From: Ruminiclostridium hungatei
GTDB taxonomy: Bacteria > Bacillota > Clostridia > Acetivibrionales > DSM-1351
Reading direction: 5' to 3'
Length of the DNA: 64,000 nucleotides
Assembly: GCF_002051585.1 (NCBI RefSeq)
Contig: NZ_MZGX01000014.1
Span: 1 to 64,000 of the forward strand
Shown here: positions 43,642-53,495 of the stretch, piece by piece
Numbering within the stretch: the stretch's first letter is position 1
Layout of the letters: each line of letters begins with the position of its first letter
The notes under the pieces: model-generated
What the model was told of the DNA's origin: nothing
Database searches by the model: none
What the model saw: only the letters and a program-made list of their open reading frames with translations
Made by a program: the position numbers and the translations under genes

Positions 43642-44448
43642 TCAGCTTTCTTCATTTCCCCGGGTGAGGATACTGCCCACCCGTTTGACTATACCCTCTG
43701 CTATCTGAGCTTTTGTATGGAATTCCTCGTAGGATTTATGGCGGTCTATTAAATATCCCTTGTGTTTAAGAGGCGTTATTTCAGCCAGGTCATTTGCCAG
43801 CACCAGGTCGCAGCCATTTTTCAGTAAAAGGCTATAAGCTGTATCCAGCAGGGTTTCCAGAGAAACATTGCTTAAAAGCTTGAAGCCTATTAAGAGTGTA
43901 TGGGGCTGAAGCTTTTTTATAAGGCTTATTACCTTGGGGGTCTTTTTCATGACGATAACCATATCTTCAATATCCGAGCTGATTTTATTCTCAGAGCTTA
44001 AATTCCCGTTTCCGGAAAAGGCTGCCTGAAGCATTCCTGAGGTAAAGGTTTCAGGACTTAAGTCTCCGGTTTGCCCGCTGTCCTTTATAAACCTGGTCAT
44101 TGAAGCCGCCATATTGCTTTTGGTGGTGAGACTATCCACAGTGTAGTCGCTGACAGCCATGGAGTGTATAACCACATTTATTTTTTGTGTCGCCAATATT
44201 TCACTTAATTTTTCAATAAGCTCATTTACGCTGCCTATCCTGATTATGCTGGTTGTACCAGACTGTTCTGAAGCAGGGGTGACCGCATTTAGTCCGCAAA
44301 GGTAATAGATTTTTTCAACAGGCAGATGAGCAGCTCCTGCAAAGGCTTCTGCTATTGCCGAACCCAGCTTCCCGGTAGAACTGTTGGTTATGGTTCTGAC
44401 ATTGTCTATTCTTTCGGTGGTTCCGCCTGCGGTTATCAATATATTCAA
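43642..44448 (-). CDS. coaB: Phosphopantothenate-cysteine ligase (coaB)
   Basis: A 268-residue ligase. NILITAGGTTERIDNVRTIT and NSSTGKLGSAIAEAF form the nucleotide site. Later come HSMAVSDYTVDSLTTKSNM, TLLIGFKLLSN and NGCDLVLANDLAEI. It carries no decarboxylase domain. It comes first in the pair coaB-coaC. Confidence 0.88.
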   Translation of the reverse strand: MNILITAGGTTERIDNVRTITNSSTGKLGSAIAEAFAGAAHLPVEKIYYLCGLNAVTPASEQSGTTSIIRIGSVNELIEKLSEILATQKINVVIHSMAVSDYTVDSLTTKSNMAASMTRFIKDSGQTGDLSPETFTSGMLQAAFSGNGNLSSENKISSDIEDMVIVMKKTPKVISLIKKLQPHTLLIGFKLLSNVSLETLLDTAYSLLLKNGCDLVLANDLAEITPLKHKGYLIDRHKSYEEFHTKAQIAEGIVKRVGSILTRGNEES

Positions 44449-44530
44449 AATCCGAACTCCTGTATAATATAATAAACTGATAGTTAATATATAAAATAAA
44501 TATTAACTGCTAGTTTATATTTTAACATAA

Positions 44531-44574
44531 AAACAAGTGGAAGCAAGTAACCTGAGTACTGCTTCCACTTGTTT
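44531..44574. terminator. Terminator after cysK
   Basis: AAACAAGTGGAAGCA (44531-44545) and TGCTTCCACTTGTTT (44560-44574) are exact inverted copies with a 14-nt loop. On the minus strand T-rich sequence follows. Confidence 0.85.
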
Positions 44575-44667
44575 ATTTGGATGAAGTAAAGCTAAATATT
44601 TTATAGAGGGATCAATGAGACAAATAATACATATCAAATATATGCCGTTTATTATTCCTTCCGCCTT

Positions 44668-45600
44668 TTATTCAGAGAATAAAGGTGTTGAAAGGTATCT
44701 TTCACCTGTATCAGGCAGAAGCACAACAATAGTTTTTCCTGCATTTTCAGGGCGTTTTGCCACTTCGGTAGCGGCCCAGACGGCAGCTCCCGAGGAAATG
44801 CCGATCAGCAGCCCTTCAACCTTTGACAGCTCTCTTCCGGAAGCAAAGGCATCGTCATTTTCCACTGTTATTATCTCGTCATAAATTTTTGTATTTAATG
44901 TATCAGGAACAAATCCCGCTCCGATGCCCTGGATTTTGTGAGGCCCTGGAGTTCCCTTGGAAAGGACCGGTGAGCTTGCAGGCTCCACAGCGATTATCTT
45001 TACATCGGGATTTTTGGATTTTAAATACTCTCCTACTCCGCTGATAGTACCGCCTGTTCCGATACCTGATACAAATATATCTACTTTTCCCTCGGTATCC
45101 TCCCAGATTTCAGGACCGGTAGTGGCTTTGTGCACCGCTGGATTTGCAGGATTCACAAACTGTCCGGGAATAAAGCTATTGGGAGTTTCCTGAGCAAGTT
45201 CGTCTGCCTTTGCTATGGCACCTTTCATTCCCTTTGCACCTTCTGTAAGCACCAGTTCGGCGCCATAGGCCTTCAGGAGATTCCTGCGCTCTATACTCAT
45301 TGTTTCGGGCATTGTGAGAATTATCCTGTAGCCTCTGGCAGCAGCAACAGAGGCCAGACCAATACCTGTATTTCCGCTGGTAGGCTCGATTATTACAGAA
45401 CCGGGCTTCAATACTCCCTTTGCTTCGGCATCATCAATCATAGCTTTTGCTATTCTGTCCTTTACGCTTCCGGCAGGATTAAAGTATTCAAGCTTTGCTA
45501 TTACTTTAGCTTTCAAAGCATGCTTCTTTTCATAATTTGCCAATTCCAGCAAGGGTGTTTTCCCTATTAAATCAGTGAGGCTCTTATAAATTTTAGACAT
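44668..45600 (-). CDS. cysK: Cysteine synthase A
   Basis: A 310-residue PLP enzyme making cysteine from O-acetylserine and sulfide. Schiff-base Lys is in [16 protein letters not shown], substrate loop [20 protein letters not shown], phosphate-binding [16 protein letters not shown]. The start is ATG 45600, 9 nt after AAAGGAG; the ATG at 45606 is too near. It is divergent from the PatB-type gene, across a 297-bp AT-rich gap in which I see no specific element. Confidence 0.97.
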   Translation of the reverse strand: MSKIYKSLTDLIGKTPLLELANYEKKHALKAKVIAKLEYFNPAGSVKDRIAKAMIDDAEAKGVLKPGSVIIEPTSGNTGIGLASVAAARGYRIILTMPETMSIERRNLLKAYGAELVLTEGAKGMKGAIAKADELAQETPNSFIPGQFVNPANPAVHKATTGPEIWEDTEGKVDIFVSGIGTGGTISGVGEYLKSKNPDVKIIAVEPASSPVLSKGTPGPHKIQGIGAGFVPDTLNTKIYDEIITVENDDAFASGRELSKVEGLLIGISSGAAVWAATEVAKRPENAGKTIVVLLPDTGERYLSTPLFSE

Positions 45601-45896
45601 ATACATATTCTCCTTTATATTAATTATTTGTTTATGTTTGTGGTTTATGCAGTTTGAAAGCAACTATATTTCATACATATCATATATAATTACTATGAAT
45701 TAATTATAATCCCATAGAATAGAATTGTCAATACGTTTTAGAATAAAATATATAATTAATATATGTTTAGTATGATATTGACTTTGATTTTCTATCAGAG
45801 TAATATTATGGATAATAATATTTTTAAATAGGGTTGATTTTTGTCTGAAGGGTCCATAATTGATTATAAACCTCAGTAACTACAGGGAGAATGCAT

Positions 45897-47072
45897 ATGA
45901 TATATAATTTTGATGAAATAATCGACAGGAGAAATACAAATTCAATTAAATACGATTTTGCCAAACATAGGGGAAAACCGGAGGACTCTATTCCGCTGTG
46001 GGTTGCCGATATGGATTTCAAGACTCTCCCCCAGGTTACAGAAGCCCTGGAGAAGGTCAGCCGGCATGGAATCTTCGGGTACTCTGAAGTTAAGGAGGAC
46101 TATTTTGCTACATTATATAAGTGGTTTTCCGGTAACTTTGGCTGGGAAATCCGTCCGGAATGGCTGGTGAAGACTCCTGGAATCGTTTTTGCTGTTGCCA
46201 TGGCTGTAAAGGCCTTTACCGAAGCGGGAGAAGGAGTCATGATACAACAGCCGGTATATTATCCCTTTTCTGAAACCATTCTGGCCAACAGGCGCAAGCT
46301 GGTGAATAATCCGCTTGTCTACACTGGCGGGGAGTACAAAATGGATTTTGAAGATCTGGAAGCCAAAATCACTGCGGAAGATGTCAGGCTGTTTATTCTG
46401 TGCAATCCCCACAATCCGGTGGGAAGGGTGTGGACTAAAGAGGAACTGACCACTCTTGGAGATATATGTCTGAAACATGATGTGATAGTGCTTGCGGATG
46501 AAATCCACGCAGATTTCATATATGAAGGCCACAGACACCTGATTTTTTCAAGTCTCAAGCCGGAATATATGAGCAATACCATCACCTGCACCGCACCCAG
46601 CAAGACCTTCAATCTGGCAGGCCTCCAAGTGTCAAACATATTTATACAAAATCCTGCCTTAAAGAAAGGCTTTCAGGAGGAAATAGTAAAAAGCGGGTAC
46701 AGCCAGTTAAACACCATGGGACTTGTGGCCTGCCAGGCGGCATACGAGCATGGTGCACAGTGGCTTAACCAGCTAAAGAGCTACCTGACGGATAATCTTT
46801 CGTATGTACGTGAATTCCTGGCTGAAAGACTTCCTGAAATAAGGCTGGTGGAGCCTCAGGGAACTTATCTTTTGTGGCTGGATTTCAGCGGCTTGGGTTT
46901 ATCCGATGACAGCCTTGAGGACCTTGTTATAAACCAGGCAAAGCTCTGGTTGGATAACGGATTGATGTTCGGTGAGGAGGGGCGGGGCTTCCAAAGGGTA
47001 AATATAGCCTGCCCCAGGGGAATACTTACAAGAGCCCTGGGACAGTTGGAAAAAGCGGTCAGAAGGCTGTAA
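45897..47072 (+). CDS. PatB/MalY-type aminotransferase-fold enzyme, probable cystathionine beta-lyase
   Basis: A 391-residue PLP enzyme. It starts MIYNFDEIIDRRNTNSIKYD and has IPLWVADMDFK, CNPHNPVGRVW, LADEIHADF and the PLP Lys in CTAPSKTFNLAGLQ. Family members such as PatB cleave C-S bonds in cystathionine. The location beside cysK suggests sulfur-amino-acid metabolism. ATG 45897 is 7 nt from AGGGAG; the ATG at 45891 is too near. Confidence 0.88.
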   Translation: MIYNFDEIIDRRNTNSIKYDFAKHRGKPEDSIPLWVADMDFKTLPQVTEALEKVSRHGIFGYSEVKEDYFATLYKWFSGNFGWEIRPEWLVKTPGIVFAVAMAVKAFTEAGEGVMIQQPVYYPFSETILANRRKLVNNPLVYTGGEYKMDFEDLEAKITAEDVRLFILCNPHNPVGRVWTKEELTTLGDICLKHDVIVLADEIHADFIYEGHRHLIFSSLKPEYMSNTITCTAPSKTFNLAGLQVSNIFIQNPALKKGFQEEIVKSGYSQLNTMGLVACQAAYEHGAQWLNQLKSYLTDNLSYVREFLAERLPEIRLVEPQGTYLLWLDFSGLGLSDDSLEDLVINQAKLWLDNGLMFGEEGRGFQRVNIACPRGILTRALGQLEKAVRRL

Positions 47073-47206
47073 ATACCTTTGACGGCCAAAATAACCGGAC
47101 AACATAAAATATAACAATACAGGAAATAATCAACCCCGTGGAATTTGGGGAGAAAGGAATATAATCCGGGCCGGAAGATGAGAACCGGATTATACGTGGG
47201 ATGATA

Positions 47207-47782
47207 ATGAGCAAATTGACAAGAGAAGAGGCGTGGGCTTTATTGACGGAGTACAACAAGGAGTCCTTTCATCTGAGACATGCTTTGATTGTTGAGGGCA
47301 CCATGAGATATTTTGCAGGAAAGCTGGGCTATGAAAAGGAGGAGGACTTCTGGGGAATCGTAGGTCTGCTCCATGACCTGGATTTCGAGCAATATCCTGA
47401 ACAGCATTGTATAAAGCAGCAGGAAATTATGGCGGAAAGAGGCATCGAGCCGGCAGTCATCCATGCAACTGCCAGCCACGGTTATGCCCTTACCGTAGAT
47501 ATAGTGCCCGAACATCAGATGGAGAAAGTGTTGTACGCCGTAGACGAGTTGACCGGTCTCATTGGTGCGGTTGCCCTTATGCGCCCCTCCAAAAGTGTTT
47601 CAGACCTTGAGGTTAAATCAGTGAAGAAAAAGTACAAGACATCAAACTTTGCGGCAGGCTGCTCCCGTGAAGTTATTGAACGGGGTGCGGCCATGCTGGG
47701 CTGGGAGCTGGATTATCTCATAGAGCAGACCATCCTGGCAATGAGGGAATGTGAGGCTGCCATTGCTATTATGCTGGCATAA
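47207..47782 (+). CDS. HD-domain hydrolase
   Basis: A 191-residue protein with the metal-binding HD pattern: FHLRHALIVEGTMRYFA, then GIVGLLHDLDFEQYPEQH and AVIHATASHGYAL. It resembles small clostridial HDIG proteins, often annotated as hydrolases of unknown substrate. There is no signal peptide. Start is ATG 47207 or 47201. It is 134 nt behind the PatB-type gene and may be in its operon. Confidence 0.83.
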   Translation: MSKLTREEAWALLTEYNKESFHLRHALIVEGTMRYFAGKLGYEKEEDFWGIVGLLHDLDFEQYPEQHCIKQQEIMAERGIEPAVIHATASHGYALTVDIVPEHQMEKVLYAVDELTGLIGAVALMRPSKSVSDLEVKSVKKKYKTSNFAAGCSREVIERGAAMLGWELDYLIEQTILAMRECEAAIAIMLA

Positions 47783-47935
47783 AGGTACAATAGATATTAC
47801 CAAAGTCAATTGCGGCTCAAAGCCTTTGCCTTACAAAAGCCAGCAAGTTCTGACTTCAGGAGGCTTTGGCCTCAAACCAAAATTTATCGTCTTTCAGCCG
47901 ATAGTAATTGACTTAACACGAACCTGTGAGGTAAT

Positions 47936-49093
47936 ATGGAAAAAGTTGCGTTGTTGGAATGTGCCGTATATGAGGTTGACCAGATTGAGAAGACACTGCG
48001 TGAGGGGTTTGAGCTTCTGGGCGGGGATAGCTTTTTGCGCCGGCTGATACCTGCGGGCAGCAGTGTTCTTCTGAAACCGAATCTACTTAGTGTGGTTGAG
48101 AAGGGCTCAACTGTAATTACACATTTTGCGGTCTTTGAAGCTGTAGTCAGAATCCTTGGTGAGTACAGCGGAAACATATCCTTTGGGGATTCTCCGGGAC
48201 AGGAGGATACCAGAGTGGCGGCTGAAAAGTCGGGCCTTATGGAAGTGGCGAAAAGGTACGGCGTACAGTTTTGCGATTTTAACGAAGCAGTGCACTGCAA
48301 ACTTGAAAGCCCTCTGATGTATAAGTACTGGAATATTGCAAGGGGACCATATGAGGCGGACGTGGTCATAACGCTTCCCAAGCTTAAAACCCATGCCATG
48401 ATGTACTATACGGGAGCGGTTAAAAATCAGTTCGGCTGTATACCCGGAAGTCAAAAGGCCCAGTGGCACACAAAGCTGCCTGATTCAGCCAGCTTTGCAA
48501 AAATGCTTCTGGACTTGAATTCCGTCGTCAAAACAAACTTTGCAATACTTGACGGCATAATTGCCATGGAGGGAAACGGGCCAAGGAACGGAACCCCCAA
48601 GCAGATGAATACCATAATCATGGGTGAGTCCCTGACTGCTGTGGACTCAACTGCTGTCAGGCTCATAGGCTATAAGGACGTTTTGGCTGTTCCTGTTTTG
48701 AAGGCAGCCCAGGCTGCAAATTGGGGAACTGTACTGCCTGAGGAGATAGAGGTTCTGGGGCGGAGTATTGAAGAAATGAAGTGCAGGGATTTCAAACTTT
48801 CCAGAAATGCGAAAGTGATAAATTTTCTTACTCCCGGTCTGACAAGCCTTGTATCCACAATGACTGCACCTGACCCGGTTCTGGTGGAAGAAAAGTGTAT
48901 CGGCTGCAGGAAGTGTCAGGAGGCCTGCCCTGAGAAAGCCAGGGTAATTTCTTTTATCAGGCACAATGGAAAGGTCATACCCAAATGGAATTACAGCAAC
49001 TGCATAAGATGCTTTTGCTGTCAGGAGCTCTGTCCGAAAGGCGCCATAATCACAAGGGATAAAGCCTTGAGCAGGCTGTTGGGGCTGAATTGA
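47936..49093 (+). CDS. DUF362 protein with C-terminal 2[4Fe-4S] ferredoxin
   Basis: A 385-residue protein. The DUF362 domain (residues 1 to about 290) contains SSVLLKPNLLSVVEKGSTV, FGDSPGQEDTR, VVITLPKLKTHAMMYYTGA and the later AMEGNGPRNGTPKQMN. The last 80 residues hold two 4Fe-4S motifs, CIGCRKCQEACPEKA and CIRCFCCQELCPKGA. Such proteins may pass electrons or handle clusters. Function is not known. GAGGT precedes ATG 47936. Confidence 0.88.
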   Translation: MEKVALLECAVYEVDQIEKTLREGFELLGGDSFLRRLIPAGSSVLLKPNLLSVVEKGSTVITHFAVFEAVVRILGEYSGNISFGDSPGQEDTRVAAEKSGLMEVAKRYGVQFCDFNEAVHCKLESPLMYKYWNIARGPYEADVVITLPKLKTHAMMYYTGAVKNQFGCIPGSQKAQWHTKLPDSASFAKMLLDLNSVVKTNFAILDGIIAMEGNGPRNGTPKQMNTIIMGESLTAVDSTAVRLIGYKDVLAVPVLKAAQAANWGTVLPEEIEVLGRSIEEMKCRDFKLSRNAKVINFLTPGLTSLVSTMTAPDPVLVEEKCIGCRKCQEACPEKARVISFIRHNGKVIPKWNYSNCIRCFCCQELCPKGAIITRDKALSRLLGLN

Positions 49094-49155
49094 CAAAAAA
49101 TTATGCTTTTTTAGCTGAAAAGAAATTGTTTTGGCAGCCGCCTGTTAAAATTTCC

Positions 49156-49184
49156 TTGATAATACGTATAAAAATATATATAAT
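49156..49184 (+). promoter_or_regulatory. serS promoter
   Basis: TTGATA (49156-49161), a 17-nt spacer and a perfect TATAAT (49179-49184), just before the T-box leader. Confidence 0.8.
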
Positions 49185-49204
49185 TAAGCATAATGACATA
49201 CAAA

Positions 49205-49437
49205 AGCGATGATAAAAGCCATGGTTTATAGCTTTCATAAGAGAGCCGGTGTTTGGTGTGAGCCGGTGGAAGTGTGGGCCGGTCCACTTTTTGAGCGTTC
49301 AATGAAAAGTTGAAAGGTTTGGTACCCTTTATCGTACTTCTCTATGAGTGGCCGGTGCAGCTTGTGCCGGCAATTTGGGTGGCAACGCGGAATACTTTCG
49401 TCCCAGCAGTAACACGGGATGAAGGTTTTTTTATTTT
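49205..49437 (+). promoter_or_regulatory. Serine T-box leader of serS
   Basis: The T-box motif TTGGGTGGCAACGCGG is at 49375-49390. Stem I starts about 49205 with AGAGAG-like sequence, and the specifier loop contains TCT (49341-49343), a Ser codon, followed by A. The terminator pairs CTTTCGTCCC with GGGATGAAGG and ends in T7 (49431-49437). Uncharged tRNA-Ser would allow serS transcription. Confidence 0.9.
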
Positions 49438-49527
49438 CAGCAGCAGGCATTGCCGGATTAAGCCCGGAGGTTTATTCAATACAAACTTTTCGAAAAATAT
49501 TAAATAATGAAGATTAGGAGTGTAGTT

Positions 49528-50805
49528 ATGTTGGATTTAAAATTTGTAAGAGAAAATCCTGAAATAGTAAAACAGAACATAAAAAACAAGTTTCAGGACA
49601 AAAAGCTTGGTCTGGTGGATGAGGTTATTGACCTTGACTCTGAGTTGAGAGGTGCCAAGCAGGAGGCGGAAGCCTTAAGGGCTGACAGAAACAAGATTTC
49701 AAAGCAGATTGGCGGTCTGATGGCCCAGGGAAAAAAGGAAGAAGCAGAAGAGCTTAAAAAGAAAGTCAATGACGAGGCTGCCCGTCTGGCTGAGCTGGAA
49801 GTGAAGGAAGCCGAACTCCAGTCAAAGGTTAAAACCATAATGATGACTATACCTAATATTATTGATCCCAGTGTACCCATCGGTAAGGATGACAGTGAAA
49901 ATGTGGAGGTTGAACGTTTTGGAGAACCTGCCTTAAAAGATTTTGACGTTCCATACCACACTGAAATCATGGAAAAATTGAGCGGGATAGATCTGGACAG
50001 TGCAAGAAAAGTGGCCGGAAACGGTTTTTATTACCTGATGGGCAATATTGCAAGGCTGCATTCGGCCGTAATATCCTATGCCAGAGATTTCATGATAGAC
50101 AGGGGCTTTACATATTGTATTCCTCCTTTCATGATCAGAAGTGAAGTTGTGACAGGCGTTATGAGCTTTGCTGAAATGGATGCAATGATGTATAAGATAG
50201 AGGGTGAGGATTTGTACCTGATTGGAACCAGCGAACATTCCATGATAGGTAAATTTATTGACACTATTATACCTGAAAGCACTTTGCCACAGACTCTGAC
50301 CAGTTATTCACCCTGCTTCAGAAAAGAAAAGGGAGCCCATGGCCTGGAAGAAAGAGGAGTCTACCGCATACACCAGTTTGAAAAGCAGGAGATGATAGTC
50401 GTCTGCAAGCCGGAGGACAGCATGGAGTGGTACCAGAAGCTCTGGAAGAACACCGTTGACCTGTTCCGCTCCCTTGACATACCAGTGAGAACGCTGGAAT
50501 GCTGTTCGGGAGACCTTGCGGATCTGAAGGTGAAGTCGGTGGATATTGAAGCCTGGTCACCAAGGCAGAAAAAGTATTTTGAGGTGGGAAGCTGTTCAAA
50601 TCTGGGTGATGCTCAGGCCCGCCGTCTGAAAATACGAGTTGACGGTGAAAACGGCAAGTACTTTGCACATACTTTGAACAATACGGTTGTCGCTCCCCCG
50701 AGAATGCTCATAGCATTTCTTGAAAACAATCTCAATGCAGACGGCTCGGTAAATATCCCTGCTGCTCTGCAGTCATATATGGGCGGGATGACGGTTATAA
50801 AATAA
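49528..50805 (+). CDS. serS: Seryl-tRNA synthetase
   Basis: A 425-residue class II synthetase. The N-terminal arm is a long coiled coil (residues 25-100). Motif 2 is FRKEKGAHGLEERGVYRIHQ and motif 3 includes NTVVAPPRMLIAFLEN. The start is ATG 49528 after TTAGGAGTG, rather than the upstream in-frame start at 49507. A T-box precedes it and a terminator follows at 50828-50882. Confidence 0.98.
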   Translation: MLDLKFVRENPEIVKQNIKNKFQDKKLGLVDEVIDLDSELRGAKQEAEALRADRNKISKQIGGLMAQGKKEEAEELKKKVNDEAARLAELEVKEAELQSKVKTIMMTIPNIIDPSVPIGKDDSENVEVERFGEPALKDFDVPYHTEIMEKLSGIDLDSARKVAGNGFYYLMGNIARLHSAVISYARDFMIDRGFTYCIPPFMIRSEVVTGVMSFAEMDAMMYKIEGEDLYLIGTSEHSMIGKFIDTIIPESTLPQTLTSYSPCFRKEKGAHGLEERGVYRIHQFEKQEMIVVCKPEDSMEWYQKLWKNTVDLFRSLDIPVRTLECCSGDLADLKVKSVDIEAWSPRQKKYFEVGSCSNLGDAQARRLKIRVDGENGKYFAHTLNNTVVAPPRMLIAFLENNLNADGSVNIPAALQSYMGGMTVIK

Positions 50806-50827
50806 AATTCATATAAAAGTTTTTAAG

Positions 50828-50882
50828 GGAGCTGCAGCATAAGGCGCTTTTGGAAAGTCTGCCCATGCTGTAGCTCCTTTTT
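50828..50882 (+). terminator. serS terminator
   Basis: GGAGCTGCAGCAT (50828-50840) pairs with ATGCTGTAGCTCC (50865-50877) with one G-U pair, then T6. The rest of 50806-51139 is AT-rich upstream sequence of spoIIID; a TTACAAGTA-like dyad (AATTGGCT / AAGCCAATT at about 51037-51095) is present. Confidence 0.85.
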
Positions 50883-51139
50883 GCGTGCAGTCATCAAAGC
50901 AGGATTAAAGCATCTTTTGAAAGTGAAACGGTTTTTTGCTCTGGCCGGAGTTTCCTGAAATATAAAAATTAACAAGATATTCATAACCATAGCCCCAAGG
51001 GCATATATATACACTGTAGACATTGCCTGTGCAGCTTTATAAGCCAATTACGGCAAAATGTTGTTTGTCGCACGAAAATACTTGTAATTGGCTTGGCCTG
51101 CTTTGCAGTAATTTTGCCTTATTAAAGGGGGGTATATGG

Positions 51140-51388
51140 TTGAAGGAATATATAGAGGAACGGGTTTTGGAACTCGCAAATTATATTATTGACAAAAAGA
51201 CTACAGTACGATATGCTGCTAAAAAGTTCGGGATCAGCAAAAGCACAGTCCACAAGGATGTTACCGAAAGACTAGAGAAAATAAATCCTACACTTATGAA
51301 CGATGTCAGAATCATACTGGAGGAAAATAAGGCAGAAAGGCATATCCGGGGCGGAGAAGCAACAAAGGCGAAGTATCAGAGCAGGTAG
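51140..51388 (+). CDS. spoIIID: Sporulation transcription factor SpoIIID
   Basis: An 82-residue DNA-binding protein that controls mother-cell genes in sporulation. The helix-turn-helix is in TTVRYAAKKFGISKSTVHKD, and the basic C-terminal region reads AERHIRGGEATKAKYQSR. Start TTG 51140 has AAAGGGGGG (51124-51132) 7 nt ahead; the longer upstream frame lacks a ribosome site and is not part of the family. In Bacillus it precedes mbl; here mbl is 10 kb downstream. Confidence 0.95.
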   Translation: MKEYIEERVLELANYIIDKKTTVRYAAKKFGISKSTVHKDVTERLEKINPTLMNDVRIILEENKAERHIRGGEATKAKYQSR

Positions 51389-51446
51389 GTTTACATAGAC
51401 AAGGTGTGAAGGAAAAAGCAATAATTTACATAGAGGATGAAGTTTG

Positions 51447-51478
51447 AAAAGCCGGGTGCGTTAAGCAACCCGGCTTTT
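51447..51478. terminator. Terminator between spoIIID and the TetR gene
   Basis: AAAAGCCGGGT (51447-51457) and ACCCGGCTTTT (51468-51478) pair perfectly with a 10-nt loop. It can end transcription in both directions. Confidence 0.9.
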
Positions 51479-51534
51479 GGTTGTTTTGGACTTCTCCCCT
51501 GTTAATGTTACTCAGGATAAATAGCAATAAGCCT

Positions 51535-52095
51535 TCATCGTTTAAATGCACTATTGAAAATAAGCAGGATTTCTTCTGCAAGCACTTCCGCCGGTTTATC
51601 AGGTTCATGGTATAGCCAGTATATCAGCAATTGGCTGTAGCCTGCCACATAGAATCTGGTCTGGGTTTTATAGAAGGAATTATTCCCAGTCTCGGCTATG
51701 TCATACGTATCGTTTAATATGGTTGTAAACCAGTCGAAAATCAGCTTTTGAAAAAAATTATAAAAGGAATGCTGCTTGTCGTCTCTGAAGGCACTTTTAA
51801 AGAACCTTCTGTGCTCCTCGAAGTAATGCAGGATTCTGGGAACCTCTTCAATAGACTGCTGGATCAAGGATTTTCCGGAGGCGGTATCATAATCTATTAC
51901 AAGCATCTGGGTTACTACCTTATACAGTAAATCGTACTTATCAGTAAAATGATAATAAAATGAATTACGGTTTACCCCTGCTAGATAGGTAATATTTTGC
52001 ACCCTTATTTTATCAAATGGCATAGCTGTCATCAGATATTGGAATGCTTCGATTATGTCACTTCTGGTTTTGCTTTTTTTGCGTTGACTTTCCAC
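51535..52095 (-). CDS. TetR-family regulator
   Basis: A 186-residue protein. The N-terminal helix-turn-helix is SDIIEAFQYLMTAMPFDKI and RVQNITYLAGVNRNSFYYHF, and the remaining 120 residues form a helical ligand domain. I choose GTG 52095, 8 nt from AGGGAG; TTG at 52098 and at 52128 are alternatives. It is divergent from the macrolide-type glycosyltransferase and probably controls it. Confidence 0.88.
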   Translation of the reverse strand: MESQRKKSKTRSDIIEAFQYLMTAMPFDKIRVQNITYLAGVNRNSFYYHFTDKYDLLYKVVTQMLVIDYDTASGKSLIQQSIEEVPRILHYFEEHRRFFKSAFRDDKQHSFYNFFQKLIFDWFTTILNDTYDIAETGNNSFYKTQTRFYVAGYSQLLIYWLYHEPDKPAEVLAEEILLIFNSAFKR

Positions 52096-52223
52096 CAATA
52101 TCACTCCCTGTTGTTGTTTTTTGGACAATTAGAAAAAATTGCCTATTTATTAGTATACTTATTGGGAATATAATACTCAATAGTAAAATAATGTAAATTA
52201 AATTAATAAGGGGGGCGATATTT

Positions 52224-53441
52224 ATGTCACATGTATTATTTATCAATGTATTTGGTCACGGGCACATCAATCCCACCATAGGCCTGGTTGAAGAATTGCT
52301 TGAAAGGGGAGAAAAGGTCACGTATATAGCCGGGGAAGAGTTCAGAAGCAGGATAGAAAACCTGGGTGCGGTATTTATAGGCTATAAAAATTTTAATGAG
52401 CTGGAATTCAATAACGGGGATATCGGCCTGACTGAGATGGAACCTCAATTAATGGAGATTGCCCGGGTTTATATTGGAATAATTGAAACGGTTTTCAGTA
52501 TTGAGGAGAGGTTTGATTGCATCATATATGACCTGTTGTTTTTTCTTGGCGCTGAAATAGCAAAAGTTTTAAAAGTACCTGCAATAAGTTCCAACTCCAC
52601 TTTTGCAATTAATGATAAGACCAATTATCTTTCAGACTTTTTTGCCAGGTTCGGCCCTGCTGTGAAAAGACTTCTCAATAATCCGGGCTTTACTCCCGTG
52701 GTCAGGCATTTATGGGACAAGTACGGCATAGAGGTGCCGGATCTGTTCAGCTTGCATTCTTTAAAAAATGATATCAATATTGTTTATACTTCGAAATATT
52801 TTCAAATTTGCGGGAACAGCTTTGATGAAAGTTATAAGTTCATAGGCCCATCAATTCCGGATAGGAGGGAACCCATGGAACCGGCACTGCTGGAGCATCA
52901 CAGGAGCAAAACCATCTACATTTCCCTTGGGACGATATTCAACAGGTCTGTGGAGTTTTATAAAAGCTGCCTTGCTGCCTTTGGAGACATGGATGCAAGG
53001 ATTATCATGTCTGTTGGAAGGAATATAAATATGGAAAGCTTCAGGGATATTCCTGAAAACTTTGTCATTATGGACCATGTACCGCAGCTTGAGGTATTGA
53101 AGCATGCAGATTTATTCATCACACACGGGGGTATGAACAGTGCTAATGAAAGCTTGTACTATTCGGTGCCGTTGATTGCGGTACCTCATTTCTTTGATCA
53201 GCCCATAGTTGCATACAGAGTTGCCGAACTTGGGGCCGGGATTGTTATTGAAAAGGATAAGGTTTCTCCTGAAAGATTAAAAGAGGCGGCAGTCAGCATT
53301 TTTTCCAACAGAGGTTACAGGCAAAACAGCGAGAAGGCAGGGAAAACGCTGAGAGCAGCAGGAGGCTATAAGAGAGGAGTTGATGAGATTTTAAATATTA
53401 TAAACAGTAGAAAGTTAAACGGAGATCTTATTCTCAGGTAG
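52224..53441 (+). CDS. Macrolide-family (GT1/MGT) glycosyltransferase
   Basis: A 405-residue GT-B enzyme. N-domain FINVFGHGHINPTIGLVEEL carries the catalytic His, and the donor site is in FVIMDHVPQLEVLKHADLF, then THGGMNSANESLYY and PHFFDQ. Related enzymes inactivate macrolides or glycosylate small molecules and lipids. AAGGGGGGC precedes ATG 52224. Together with the TetR gene it forms a small response or detoxification unit. Substrate unknown. Confidence 0.88.
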   Translation: MSHVLFINVFGHGHINPTIGLVEELLERGEKVTYIAGEEFRSRIENLGAVFIGYKNFNELEFNNGDIGLTEMEPQLMEIARVYIGIIETVFSIEERFDCIIYDLLFFLGAEIAKVLKVPAISSNSTFAINDKTNYLSDFFARFGPAVKRLLNNPGFTPVVRHLWDKYGIEVPDLFSLHSLKNDINIVYTSKYFQICGNSFDESYKFIGPSIPDRREPMEPALLEHHRSKTIYISLGTIFNRSVEFYKSCLAAFGDMDARIIMSVGRNINMESFRDIPENFVIMDHVPQLEVLKHADLFITHGGMNSANESLYYSVPLIAVPHFFDQPIVAYRVAELGAGIVIEKDKVSPERLKEAAVSIFSNRGYRQNSEKAGKTLRAAGGYKRGVDEILNIINSRKLNGDLILR

Positions 53442-53495
53442 TCTGCCGGAAAAATTAACCGGCAAATCAAAAAAATTAATTTGGGAGGTATACTT

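Noticed and set aside
51023-51139. N-terminal extension of spoIIID
   Set aside because: The family starts at KEYIEERV; a good ribosome site lies in front of TTG 51140.
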